From UBA4582 sp013204195 (lineage in GTDB: Bacteria > Pseudomonadota > Gammaproteobacteria > Pseudomonadales > Azotimanducaceae), in contig CAWUUH010000021.1 in the NCBI GenBank assembly GCA_963925735.1, positions 25,827 to 89,826 of the forward strand: 64,000 bases of DNA. Direction: 5' to 3'. Of the stretch, positions 8,717-18,353 are shown one piece after another (position 1 is the stretch's first letter; each line of letters opens with the position of its first letter). The notes beneath the pieces were generated by a model. The model had not been told where the DNA came from. It saw only the letters and a list, made by a program, of their open reading frames with translations, and ran no database searches. The position numbers and the translations under genes were made by a program.

Positions 8717-9493
8717 TCAAGCATTCTTGATAGTCATGCCGCCATCAACCGGTAAGACAACACCCGTGATGTACTGGGCTGCGGGCAACGCCAAGCTCAA
8801 TGTTGCATGCGCAACTTCCTCGGGCTCAGCATAACGTTTCAAGGCCACCCGCCGGCGAGCGAAGATGGCTTTTTGTTCGTCTGGAATCGCAGAAGTCATG
8901 CCCGTATTGATCGGTCCTGGACACACACAATTGACTGTAATCGCTTCAGGACCCAGTTCCACCGCGAGAGACCGCGTTAAGCCCACGACCCCGGTCTTGG
9001 CGGCGGTATAGGGGCTACCAAACTTGGTAGCACCCAAGGCCTCGGTCGACGCAATATTGATAATTCTTGGATGCACCGCTTTGCGCAGATAGGGCAGCGC
9101 CGCTCGAATCGTCAACATCTGGGCCGTGAGCAGCACCGCCAGGGTTTTGTTCCAGGCAGCAAGATACGCATCAGCGTCAATCGGTGAAAAAATTGAAATA
9201 CCGGCATTATTCACCAAGATATCGATGCCGCCGAAATGCGCTGCTATCTCGTCAAACACCGGTTGAATCGCCTCGCCCTGAGACAAATCCAGCACCCAAC
9301 CCTTGGCATCATAGCCAGCGTCGGTCATTTCTTTAACCACTGCCGACAGCGCGTCAGCATTGATGTCTAGCGCCGCGACCTTGGCCCCCTCGTCAGCAAA
9401 CAGGTGCGCTGTTGCCCGACCCATACCGCTGGCAGCACCAGTGATGATAACGACTTTTCCGGCTACTGACCGGCTCAATGTAGATAGCTTCAT
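8717..9493 (-). CDS. SDR family oxidoreductase (FabG-like)
   Basis: A 258-residue classical SDR. The cofactor motif TGAASGMGRA is near residues 19-28, NNAG is near 93, the catalytic Ser is in NIASTEAL, and the Tyr/Lys pair is in YTAAK. CPGPINTGM follows, and the C-terminus has the GxxLPVDGG signature typical of 3-oxoacyl reductase-like enzymes. LDIN at the end of strand 2 suggests NAD rather than NADP. It is monocistronic between the patatin gene and the divergent PTPS-like gene. The substrate is unknown, probably a hydroxyacyl or secondary alcohol. Confidence 0.9.
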   Translation of the reverse strand: MKLSTLSRSVAGKVVIITGAASGMGRATAHLFADEGAKVAALDINADALSAVVKEMTDAGYDAKGWVLDLSQGEAIQPVFDEIAAHFGGIDILVNNAGISIFSPIDADAYLAAWNKTLAVLLTAQMLTIRAALPYLRKAVHPRIINIASTEALGATKFGSPYTAAKTGVVGLTRSLAVELGPEAITVNCVCPGPINTGMTSAIPDEQKAIFARRRVALKRYAEPEEVAHATLSLALPAAQYITGVVLPVDGGMTIKNA

Positions 9494-9645
9494 TAGTTTG
9501 TTAGCCTCATTGATTCAACTCCTCGATATCGCCCTTTGATCGCCAATAACCTAAGGGTCTACAGGAGTGTGCCCCATCTCCCCCGTTCGACGCAAATAGG
9601 GTACTATTGCTGAATTCGAACACCAGCCACGAGCCCATAGTTATC

Positions 9646-10143
9646 ATGACTGAAACCACGCGATACACCACCGTTGAGATTGCCAAGCAGGCGCTCAATT
9701 TTTCCATCGCGCACTTCACGATCTTTTCGGCGACGGAGCGCGAAGACCTCCACGGCCACAACTTTCAACTCGAGTGCAAAGTCACCGCGCCACTGGGCGA
9801 TGATGGCCTGCTGTTCGACTATGGTATTTTGAAAAAATTGTTACGCGCGCTGTGCGATGAAATCGATGAGCAAGTGATTCTGCCCAGCAACTCTCCTTAC
9901 TTAAACTTGACGCAAGCAGATGGTTATACCGTCGCCATTTTTAACGGTGAGCGCATTCCTTTCCTGCCCCGCGACGTCACTGTACTGCCTATCGCAAATA
10001 CTACTGTCGAAGAGTTCTCACACTACTTTCTTAACAAGTTGAGACATGATTCACTGATGCAAGAAAACCCTATCGTTGCTCTGTCGGTCAAGGTGTCATC
10101 CAGCCCGGGCCAATACGGCATCGCCGATTGGAGACAAAAATGA
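9646..10143 (+). CDS. 6-pyruvoyl-tetrahydropterin synthase/QueD-like protein lacking catalytic residues
   Basis: A 165-residue T-fold protein. The zinc ligands are kept: His23 in IAHF, and His36 and His38 in LHGHNF. The LLFDYGILK strand-helix is also typical. The catalytic Cys expected four residues before HGH is Arg32. The family LDH motif reads IDE, and the late ET motif is replaced by Ser residues in VKVSSSPGQYG. It therefore cannot be a standard QueD or PTPS, and also lacks the Glu that replaces Cys in the PTPS-III type. Its stop overlaps the next SDR start (ATGA). An earlier TTG start at 9607 is possible, but ATG 9646 fits the family. Confidence 0.8.
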   Translation: MTETTRYTTVEIAKQALNFSIAHFTIFSATEREDLHGHNFQLECKVTAPLGDDGLLFDYGILKKLLRALCDEIDEQVILPSNSPYLNLTQADGYTVAIFNGERIPFLPRDVTVLPIANTTVEEFSHYFLNKLRHDSLMQENPIVALSVKVSSSPGQYGIADWRQK

Positions 10144-10838
10144 AAACACTGCTAATCACCGGCGCCAGCAAAGGTATAGGCCTTGCAGTGGCGCGAATGT
10201 GCCTTGCCGACAACTATCGCGTGGTGAATTTATCGAGAAGTCCTGCACCTGACGCTGGCATCGAGAATCACGCGATTGACCTGTCCAGCTCCAGCGCCGA
10301 GTCCCGGCTTAAATCTCTATTGGGCAAAGTGCTTGAGAAGGGCGAAATAGTCCTGGTGCACAACGCTGCAAAACTGAACAGCGACACGGCCAACAACACC
10401 TCCACTGACGATTTTCGCGACATCATGGATATCAATCTGATCGCACCACACACGCTGAATCAATTAGTCATACCCTTCATGCAAGCCGGCTCAAGCATCA
10501 TCTATATCGGTTCGACCCTGTCTGAAAAAGCCGTCGCCAACACCTATAGCTATGTCGTTAGCAAACACGCCATGATTGGCATGATGCGAGCAACATGCCA
10601 GGACTTGGCAGGCAGCGGCATTCATACCGCCTGTGTCTGTCCCGGGTTTACTGATACTGAAATGCTTCGCGACCATGTTGGCAAAGACCAGGAAGTGTTA
10701 AGCAGCATTGCCGCCATGAGCACCTTCGGTCGTCTGGTGAGCCCTGTTGAGGTGGCGACTACCATCAAGTTTGCGGCTGAAAATCCCGTGATCAACGGCG
10801 CGGTGATTCATGCTAATTTGGGCCAGATAGAAAACTGA
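10140..10838 (+). CDS. SDR family protein coupled to the PTPS-like gene
   Basis: A 232-residue SDR. The cofactor motif TGASKGIG is at residues 6-13, HNAA stands in for NNAG, and the catalytic Ser (YIGSTLSEK) and YVVSK are present. CPGFTDTEM follows. The ATG overlaps the upstream TGA, so it is translated together with the PTPS-like protein. SDRs such as sepiapterin reductase and FolM reduce pterins, so a pterin-type substrate is a fair inference from this pairing, not a demonstrated one. Confidence 0.85.
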   Translation: MKTLLITGASKGIGLAVARMCLADNYRVVNLSRSPAPDAGIENHAIDLSSSSAESRLKSLLGKVLEKGEIVLVHNAAKLNSDTANNTSTDDFRDIMDINLIAPHTLNQLVIPFMQAGSSIIYIGSTLSEKAVANTYSYVVSKHAMIGMMRATCQDLAGSGIHTACVCPGFTDTEMLRDHVGKDQEVLSSIAAMSTFGRLVSPVEVATTIKFAAENPVINGAVIHANLGQIEN

Positions 10839-10888
10839 CAGCCCACGAAAACTTAACACAAAATTTGGTTTTTTTATTGGAGACGATG

Positions 10889-11644
10889 ATGCAGGTGAGT
10901 GACGAAGTCAGAGAAAAAAGAGAACGGGTTTTCCTGGTTCTCGCGGGCTTTTTTCTCTGTGCGATGACCATGCTGAATATTATCGGCATCACCCGGTTTG
11001 TGCAGATTGGTCCCATGGCACTCGCCGTTGGCGTACTGCCCTACCCCTTGACCTTTCTGTGTACCGATCTGGTGAGCGAACTGTATGGTCGCGCCCGCGC
11101 TAACTTTCTGGTGACTGTCGGGCTGATGCTGAATGGCTTTATCATTCTGACCATGTGGGTCGGCAATCAGATGCCATCCGCGGATGTCCAACCGCCCTGG
11201 CAGCTGATTCAACTGGCTGAAGATATCGCTTTACCCAATGGCGACATGGCGAGCCATTCTGTTGAGTTGTTTTCTCTGCTCTATGCCACCACTTCCGGGG
11301 CAGTATTGGCATCGATGATCGCCTATATCGCCGCCCAGTATTGTGACGTCTATTTATTCCATTTTTGGAAGCGTCTCACCAACGGGAAACACCTGTGGCT
11401 GCGCAACAACGGCAGTACGCTCATCAGTCAGGGCGTAGATTCCTTCATGGTCATCGTCGTGACATTTGGCGCGCAATTCATTGCCGGCGCTATGACCGGC
11501 GGCGCCCTGCTCGTCTTGATGGGCAGCAACTACCTTTTCAAAATGTGTGTGGCCGCCGCTGATACTCTGCCGTTTTATGCCGGGGTGCATTACCTCAAGC
11601 GGTACTTGGAATTCAGTGACGAGGAAATGGCCCGACATATTTAA
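10889..11644 (+). CDS. yhhQ: YhhQ/VUT-family queuosine-precursor-type transporter
   Basis: A 251-residue integral membrane protein with about six transmembrane helices. It matches the COG1738/VUT_1 family: ALAVGVLPYPLTFLCTDLVSELYG in the first part, and NNGSTLISQGVDSFMVIVVTF and GSNYLFKMCVAAADTLPFY later. E. coli YhhQ imports preQ0/preQ1, the 7-deazaguanine precursors of queuosine. The start at ATG 10889 is supported by GGAGA 5 nt upstream; 10886 is also ATG. It lies 50 nt after the SDR and 9 nt before the DUF924 gene, so it belongs to the same operon. A pterin-like substrate here is possible but unproven. Confidence 0.88.
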   Translation: MQVSDEVREKRERVFLVLAGFFLCAMTMLNIIGITRFVQIGPMALAVGVLPYPLTFLCTDLVSELYGRARANFLVTVGLMLNGFIILTMWVGNQMPSADVQPPWQLIQLAEDIALPNGDMASHSVELFSLLYATTSGAVLASMIAYIAAQYCDVYLFHFWKRLTNGKHLWLRNNGSTLISQGVDSFMVIVVTFGAQFIAGAMTGGALLVLMGSNYLFKMCVAAADTLPFYAGVHYLKRYLEFSDEEMARHI

Positions 11645-11653
11645 GGAGCGAGA

Positions 11654-12253
11654 TTGAATCCTTCAGCCGTCTTAACCTATTGGATTGGCGATGCCGCCAA
11701 GGATCCTGCTGCAGCTAAAGCGCGCGCCAAATTATGGTACCGTAGTTCAGCTAAGGTAGATGCTGCGCTCACAACGCAGTTCGGCGAAATACTGCACTTG
11801 GCAGAACAACAAGCGCTACCGCACTGGCAAACCAGCGTTCAAGGCCAGTTGGCGCTGATCATTCTACTCGATCAGTTTTCGCGGAATATTTACCGCGGTA
11901 CGGCTCATGCGTTTGCGAACGATGACCAGGCATTGGCCATCGCCTCGCAATTGATTTTAGCCAATCAGCACCTCAGCCTCACACCCATCGAACAGGTATT
12001 TGTCTACCACCCCTTTGAACATGCAGAAGATCTTGCGACCCAGCAACAATCTGTCCAGTTGTTCCAGCGTCTGCTCAACAACGCGCCAACCGCTTGGCAT
12101 CACCAGCTTCGGGGTTTTTTCCACCACGCCCAGGAACATCATGATATTGTGGCCACTTACGGCCGATTCCCGCATCGTAATCAGGTGCTTGGCCGGACTC
12201 ATTCTGCAGCGGAAAGTGATTATCTGGTGAACGCCAGGCGCTTCGGTCAATAA
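11654..12253 (+). CDS. DUF924 family protein
   Basis: A 199-residue helical protein of the DUF924 (TPR-like) family. The hallmark WYRSSAKVDAALTTQFG and LALIILLDQFSRNIYRGT segments appear in the first 80 residues, followed by PFEHAEDLATQQQS. I read a TTG start at 11654 because AAGGAG lies 5 nt upstream and overlaps the previous stop codon. The function of the family is unknown. Tight spacing ties it to the transporter upstream and the TTC38-like gene downstream. Confidence 0.88.
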   Translation: MNPSAVLTYWIGDAAKDPAAAKARAKLWYRSSAKVDAALTTQFGEILHLAEQQALPHWQTSVQGQLALIILLDQFSRNIYRGTAHAFANDDQALAIASQLILANQHLSLTPIEQVFVYHPFEHAEDLATQQQSVQLFQRLLNNAPTAWHHQLRGFFHHAQEHHDIVATYGRFPHRNQVLGRTHSAAESDYLVNARRFGQ

Positions 12254-12282
12254 ACCGTTACACACAACAAAAGGTCACGCAA

Positions 12283-13521
12283 ATGCACCAGGCAAAAGAC
12301 ACATTAGGCAATGCCTACACAGTCAGTCATGATGCCAGCGTGACCCAAATGGCCCATATTATTGACGCCTATTTGGGTTCGCAAGCCACGGTTATGCCGT
12401 TGCTTGATGAACTGTTGCTGACAGAGCCAAGCATGCCAATGGCTATCTGTCTGCGCACTTACCTGCTCAAACTTGGCAGCGACCCGCGCCTGGCGACACC
12501 TATCCAACGGGGCCTCGACAGCCTGACGGCACTAGCAGACAGCCTCAACCCGCGAGAGAAAATGCATCTACAGGCCCTGACAAGCTGGGTCGGCAACCAG
12601 TTACTGGCAACGGTTGAGACACTCGAGGCTATTCTCGCCAGCTACCCACGGGATATGCTGGCTCTGCGACTCGCCCACTACCTGCATTTTTACGCAGGCA
12701 GCGCAAACAATATGCGCGCTTCAGTCACTCGATCTCTAAACAACTGGGCGCCCGCTGACCCCTACTACGGTTACCTGTTAGGCATGCACAGCTTTGGCCT
12801 GGAAGAGTCAGGCGACTACACACAGGCCGAAGCCTATGGCAAGCAGGCCATCGATTGTAATCCCGCCGATATCTGGGCCGCGCATGCCGTCACCCATGTA
12901 TTCCAGATGCAGGAACGTTTTGCCGAAGGAATTCAATGGATCGATTCGTTAGTACCCCATTGGGACGAGGCCAACGGTTTTGTCTATCATCTGCATTGGC
13001 ACAAGGCCTTATGCCATCTTGGTATGCGCGATAACGAGGGTGCTCTGTCCATTTATGACGCTCACCTTGCCGGCGCGGTTGATGACGACTTCTACTTGGA
13101 CACCTGCAACGCCGCATCTCTGCTCTGGCGACTTGAGATTCTCGGCGTTGATGTCGGTCAACGCTGGCAAGCACTACAAGCCATATCGGCCGCCCGCGTC
13201 AGCGACAGTGAATTGATTTTTTCGACCCTGCATTACTTGATGGCGCCTGCCAGGCTCAACGACCAAGCCACCATTGACCGCGCATTGAAGAGCCTGCTTG
13301 CCTGGAGTCAGGCGAACACGACCCAGGGCGACATCTGCCGAGAGGTGGGTCTACCCATCGCCAATGCACTCATTAATATCGGCAAGGGCGACGCCCGCCA
13401 GGCTGCCAATGACCTGAGCGCGGTCGCCGACCAGATTTATTTGATTGGTGGTAGCCATGCGCAGCGAGACCTGTTCACCCAGATTCAACACTTCAGTGCG
13501 AGCCAATCGCACCCACATTAA
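12283..13521 (+). CDS. TTC38-like tetratricopeptide repeat protein
   Basis: A 412-residue helical-repeat protein resembling the TTC38 family. Recognisable pieces are YPRDMLALRLAHYLHFYAG, the PYYGYLLGMHSFGLEESG repeat, WAAHAVTHVFQMQ and the late LPIANALINIGKGDARQA. There is no signal peptide or membrane segment. The function of bacterial TTC38 homologues is unknown. It lies 29 nt after the DUF924 gene and 27 nt before the enoyl-CoA hydratase gene, in the same plus-strand run. Confidence 0.8.
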   Translation: MHQAKDTLGNAYTVSHDASVTQMAHIIDAYLGSQATVMPLLDELLLTEPSMPMAICLRTYLLKLGSDPRLATPIQRGLDSLTALADSLNPREKMHLQALTSWVGNQLLATVETLEAILASYPRDMLALRLAHYLHFYAGSANNMRASVTRSLNNWAPADPYYGYLLGMHSFGLEESGDYTQAEAYGKQAIDCNPADIWAAHAVTHVFQMQERFAEGIQWIDSLVPHWDEANGFVYHLHWHKALCHLGMRDNEGALSIYDAHLAGAVDDDFYLDTCNAASLLWRLEILGVDVGQRWQALQAISAARVSDSELIFSTLHYLMAPARLNDQATIDRALKSLLAWSQANTTQGDICREVGLPIANALINIGKGDARQAANDLSAVADQIYLIGGSHAQRDLFTQIQHFSASQSHPH

Positions 13522-13548
13522 AAACGACAACACAATAAAGGTGACTTT

Positions 13549-14397
13549 ATGGATTACGAACAAATTACTTACGAAGTTGAGAGTAACATCCTTACGCTGA
13601 CGCTGAATCGGCCAGATAAGCTCAATGCCTTCACCGGGAAAATGATGGCGGAGATGATTGATGCACTGGATTGCGCCGACGCCGATGACGCGGTTAAGGC
13701 GATTATCGTCACCGGTGCAGGTCGTGGCTTTTGCGCCGGCGCCGATCTTTCCTCCGGCAGCAACACATTCAATGCTGATAGTGCTGGCGCCGGTCTGAAA
13801 CCCGACGGTGGCGGCCTCCTGACACTGCGCCTGTTCGATTGTTTGAAGCCGGTGATCTCAGCTTGCAATGGTCCTGCCGTGGGCATTGGTGCCACCATGC
13901 AATGCGCGATGGATATACGCCTGGCATCAGAGGACGCGCGCTACGGCTTCGTCTTTGCCAAACGTGGCATCGTTCCCGAAGCCTGCTCCAGCTGGTTTTT
14001 ACCACGCTTGGTTGGCATTAGCCAAGCCTTAGAGTGGACCTATTCCGGCCGCGTCTTTGGTGCCGCCGAGGCCCACAAGGGCGGCCTGGTACGGAGTGTC
14101 CATAAGCCCGCCGACTTGCTGCCTGCCGCCAGAGACCTGGCCCACGAATTTGCCGAGCAGACCTCATCAATCTCGATCGCGATGATTCGCAACATGATGT
14201 GGAAAATGCTCGGCGCCGATCACCCCATGGAAGCTCATAAGATCGATTCACGAGGCGTATATTTTACCGGCCGATCCGCCGACGCCCTCGAAGGCGTGCA
14301 ATCATTCCTCGACAAACGCCCCGCCGAGTTCCCCGGCAAAGTCAGCCAAGACATGCCTGAGTTTTTCCCCTGGTGGGAGACCCGTCACTTTAAATAG
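13549..14397 (+). CDS. Enoyl-CoA hydratase/isomerase (crotonase) family protein
   Basis: A 282-residue crotonase-fold enzyme. The first oxyanion-hole region ITGAGRGFCAGADLS is near residues 57-72, and the second is in CNGPAVGIGATMQCAMDI. The Glu usually found in PEIxLG (position 144 of the rat enzyme) is replaced by a Phe-Ala stretch, while RGIVPEACSSW supplies a Glu further on. Isomerases and other crotonase relatives show this arrangement, so a simple 2-enoyl hydratase role is not certain. The start has AAAGGTGA about 5 nt upstream. Confidence 0.88.
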   Translation: MDYEQITYEVESNILTLTLNRPDKLNAFTGKMMAEMIDALDCADADDAVKAIIVTGAGRGFCAGADLSSGSNTFNADSAGAGLKPDGGGLLTLRLFDCLKPVISACNGPAVGIGATMQCAMDIRLASEDARYGFVFAKRGIVPEACSSWFLPRLVGISQALEWTYSGRVFGAAEAHKGGLVRSVHKPADLLPAARDLAHEFAEQTSSISIAMIRNMMWKMLGADHPMEAHKIDSRGVYFTGRSADALEGVQSFLDKRPAEFPGKVSQDMPEFFPWWETRHFK

Positions 14398-14580
14398 CGG
14401 GCTACCCAAACTTTAAAATATCGACTGGCCTATTGTTTCAAGCATACAACGCCTGATACTCGGCCAATGGATGCGAACTAGAGACGACGCACATCAAGCG
14501 CCAATGAATCTTTGCAGGTTAAGATTCAGGCGCTTATCTCTGCTCAAAACCATTCATTTACCGAACCAGGAGCCCGCCTT

Positions 14581-15594
<1,014 letters not shown>

Positions 15595-15628
15595 TTTGTC
15601 TAGCGACAACAGGCCTATTGGCTAAATG

Positions 15629-15663
15629 AAAAGCCTATCGGTATCAAAGACCGATAGGCTTTT
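15629..15663. terminator. Bidirectional rho-independent terminator
   Basis: AAAAGCCTATCGGT (15629-15642) and ACCGATAGGCTTTT (15650-15663) form a perfect 14-bp stem with a 7-nt loop. It carries an A tract before and a T tract after, so it works on both strands. It separates the convergent gap and monooxygenase genes. Confidence 0.9.
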
Positions 15664-15680
15664 AAATGACCACCTGATGA

Positions 15681-17510
15681 TTAATCAGATCGTGGCGGGC
15701 CATTGAACTCCAGCCCTTCCATGGTGCCTTCGTCTCTCCATGCGGTTAGCTTTTCAAAGAACTTAACCGGCCCTGAACCATAGCTGCCATTGCGAATCGT
15801 CAGCGGGTTCGGTTTACCCTCATTGTTATAATAGCCAGGCGTACAGGACTCCTGATAACTTTGATTAAACCGCGAATGGTTGATAATTTCCGCTACCCAA
15901 TTCTCTTCTGCCGCTGCTGACGCTTCGACGGTTTGAACATTAGATGCCAGACAATGACTCATGATGTAAGCAATATGCATGGCCTGCTCATTCATCGCAT
16001 GCGGGAAGTTAACGGTAAACCCTGACTGGGCATTGCTGATAATAAAGCAGTTGGGAAACCCTCGTGAATGCAAGCCGTGCAGAGTGGAAATGCCTTCGGC
16101 CCATTTGTCTTTTAAACTCAGACCGCCGCGCCCCCTCAAATCATAGCCGGCGCGGCGGGTATAGTCGGTACCCACCTCAAATCCCGTCGCAAAAATCAGG
16201 CAATCAAGTTCATACTCAATACCGTTAGCAACAACGCCTTTTTCAGTGATGCGATCGACGCCTTGACCATGGGTATCAACCAGCTCGACATTCGGCAAAT
16301 TAAAACTGTCGAGATACTCATCGTTGAAACATGGCCGTTTACAAAATTGTCGATAATAAGGCTTCAGCGACTCTGCCACTTCTGGGTCAGCGACGATGGT
16401 TTCTGCCCGCTTTCTGACCTGCTCCATTTTCTGGAAGTCCGCGATCTCCATCTTCTCTGCGAGCACCGCCAAGTCTAACGGCACATCAGACTTGAAGTTG
16501 ACCATAGAGGCGAGATTACGAATGATTTCGGTCCAACCATCGTTCACTAAATCTTCGTCCTGAAAACCACCGGACACCAGGACATTAAAATTGTCCATGC
16601 GCTCCTTTTGCCAACCGGGCTTCAAGCTGGCGGCCCATTCAGGATCTGTTGGAGTGTTGGCTCTGACATCGATGGAGGAAGGCGTTCGCTGGAACACAGT
16701 GAGATTCTTCGAACTCGCGGCCAAGTGAGGAACACACTGTACCGCCGTGGCGCCGGTACCAATGATCCCAACACGCTTGTCTTTTAGGTGGCTAAGATCC
16801 CCCTCTGGGTGCCCACCAGTATAGGCATAGTCCCAGCGACTGGTATGAAAAGTATGTCCCTGAAAACGATCTATGCCTTCAATGCCCGGCAATTTAGGTC
16901 GATTTAATGGGCCGTTCGACATGCACACGAACCGCGCCTTCATCTTATCGTTTCTGTTGGTACTCACAATCCAGCGGGAGCTCGACTCATCCCAGTCGAG
17001 GCCGGTGACTTCAGTTTGAAAGCAAGCATTTCGGTAGAGGTCGTACTTTTCACCAATGGCTTTACTGTGCGCTAGTATTTCCGGTGCGCGAGTGTATTTT
17101 TCTTTGGGCACAAAGCCCAGTTCTTCGCACAAGGGCAGATAAATATAAGACTCAACATCGCAGGCCGCGCCTGGGTAGCGATTCCAGTACCAGGTGCCAC
17201 CGAAGTCACCGCCCTTTTCGATCATTCGAATGTCCTTAATGCCGGCTTCACGTAACCGCGCACCGGTCAGCAGACCACCAAATCCACCACCAATCACCAC
17301 CACGTCGACCTCATCTTCGAGGGGCGCTCGAGTAAAACCCGGGTCTACATAGGGATCATCGATATAACGGGAGAAGTCGCCTTTGACTTCCTGATATTGA
17401 TTACTGCCATCTGCACGCAAGCGTTTGTCACGCTCCAATCGGTACTTTTCACGCAAGGCATCGGGGTCGAATCCCAGATCCTTCGATAACTGCTGGGTAA
17501 CTTCTGACAT
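15681..17510 (-). CDS. Baeyer-Villiger-type flavin monooxygenase
   Basis: A 609-residue FAD- and NADPH-dependent monooxygenase. The first Rossmann motif GGGFGG is at residues 74-79 and the FAD-contact ENGxxGGTWYWNRYPGxxCD-type stretch follows as GGDFGGTWYWNRYPGA. The type I BVMO fingerprint reads FQGHTFHTSRWDY, matching FxGxxxHxxxW(P/D). The second Rossmann motif is GIIGTGATAVQ, and ATGFE comes later. The first 65 residues form an N-terminal extension, as in phenylacetone- and cyclododecanone-type enzymes. It inserts oxygen next to ketones; the substrate is unknown. It is monocistronic and convergent with gap. Confidence 0.93.
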   Translation of the reverse strand: MSEVTQQLSKDLGFDPDALREKYRLERDKRLRADGSNQYQEVKGDFSRYIDDPYVDPGFTRAPLEDEVDVVVIGGGFGGLLTGARLREAGIKDIRMIEKGGDFGGTWYWNRYPGAACDVESYIYLPLCEELGFVPKEKYTRAPEILAHSKAIGEKYDLYRNACFQTEVTGLDWDESSSRWIVSTNRNDKMKARFVCMSNGPLNRPKLPGIEGIDRFQGHTFHTSRWDYAYTGGHPEGDLSHLKDKRVGIIGTGATAVQCVPHLAASSKNLTVFQRTPSSIDVRANTPTDPEWAASLKPGWQKERMDNFNVLVSGGFQDEDLVNDGWTEIIRNLASMVNFKSDVPLDLAVLAEKMEIADFQKMEQVRKRAETIVADPEVAESLKPYYRQFCKRPCFNDEYLDSFNLPNVELVDTHGQGVDRITEKGVVANGIEYELDCLIFATGFEVGTDYTRRAGYDLRGRGGLSLKDKWAEGISTLHGLHSRGFPNCFIISNAQSGFTVNFPHAMNEQAMHIAYIMSHCLASNVQTVEASAAAEENWVAEIINHSRFNQSYQESCTPGYYNNEGKPNPLTIRNGSYGSGPVKFFEKLTAWRDEGTMEGLEFNGPPRSD

Positions 17511-17872
17511 GGGGCCTTACTCCAGAATGATACGAATTCATCACTGATCATAGCTAAATACTCACCCGCGGCAAGCCTTCATCACACACGGATATGACAA
17601 GACTATGGACTGATCTATGATTTCGACTTTGGGCAGAACGATGCAAGGGATTATGCCTGCCCAGTCGGCGCTGGATAGCGCCTTAGCGGTGGACTGAGCC
17701 AACACCCATCTTGGCCTGATACTGACAAAGGCTGGTCAAAATGACCGGGTAGGTGGTGATTCACACCAACAGCCCTCGACAGCACGCCCATTTTCCTATA
17801 CTTTCAATAGCTTACATACTTGGCACGGATCCTGTATCCAATCCATCAATACCCTTTAAGACGATAACTACG
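17511..17872. other. 362-bp divergent intergenic region with small hairpins
   Basis: No gene of convincing quality is seen. It separates the divergent monooxygenase and holin-like genes, so it should hold both promoters. Three small perfect hairpins occur: GGGCAG/CTGCCC (17631-17636 with 17657-17662), GGCGCT-GGAT-AGCGCC (17667-17682), and GGTCA-AAA-TGACC near 17733. I cannot tell whether they are operators or belong to a short RNA. Confidence 0.4.
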
Positions 17873-18205
17873 ATGCTACTCATACTCCATTTAATGTTAC
17901 TGGCCGGCGTGATCTTCATTCTGGCGCGCATGATGCCTGGCATCCGTGTCGCGGGCTACGGCACCGCCCTGCTGGTCGCCGTGATCTATGGCCTGATCAA
18001 CGTGACCCTGGGATCGGTATTAAAGATCCTGACGATTCCCTTTATCGTCATTTCCATCGGCGTGTTCCTGCTTCTCATCAACACCTTCTTGTTGTGGCTG
18101 ACGGACCAGATACTGGAGGACTTTGAAATCGAAGATATGGGTACCACCTTTATCGCCGCAGTCATCATCACCATCGCCGATACCACGTTAAGCTGGCTTC
18201 TCTAA
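17873..18205 (+). CDS. Phage holin family (PF04020-like) small membrane protein
   Basis: A 110-residue protein with four hydrophobic helices at about 1-20, 26-46, 49-73 and 86-108. It resembles the four-TM 'superfamily IV phage holin' family common on bacterial chromosomes, where it is not linked to lysis and has unknown function. The open frame extends to 17753, but the ATG at 17873 starts directly with the first membrane segment and is preferred. No phage genes surround it. Confidence 0.8.
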   Translation: MLLILHLMLLAGVIFILARMMPGIRVAGYGTALLVAVIYGLINVTLGSVLKILTIPFIVISIGVFLLLINTFLLWLTDQILEDFEIEDMGTTFIAAVIITIADTTLSWLL

Positions 18206-18353
18206 AAGACAAACTAAGGGCCAGCAGGCGCTAAAGACCGGTTTTCAACACCCACCTCATCGTCGAGCCATCTGTCTCGGGTCGGCTTAGACCCTTGTAT
18301 CAGGCCGGGTCCTGCGATTACCATAGGCTACCTTCGCAGATCCGCCATCAAGC

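Noticed and set aside
17873..18205. Holin-like gene as a sign of a prophage
   Set aside because: No other phage gene, integrase or attachment repeat is near; the family is common on ordinary chromosomes.
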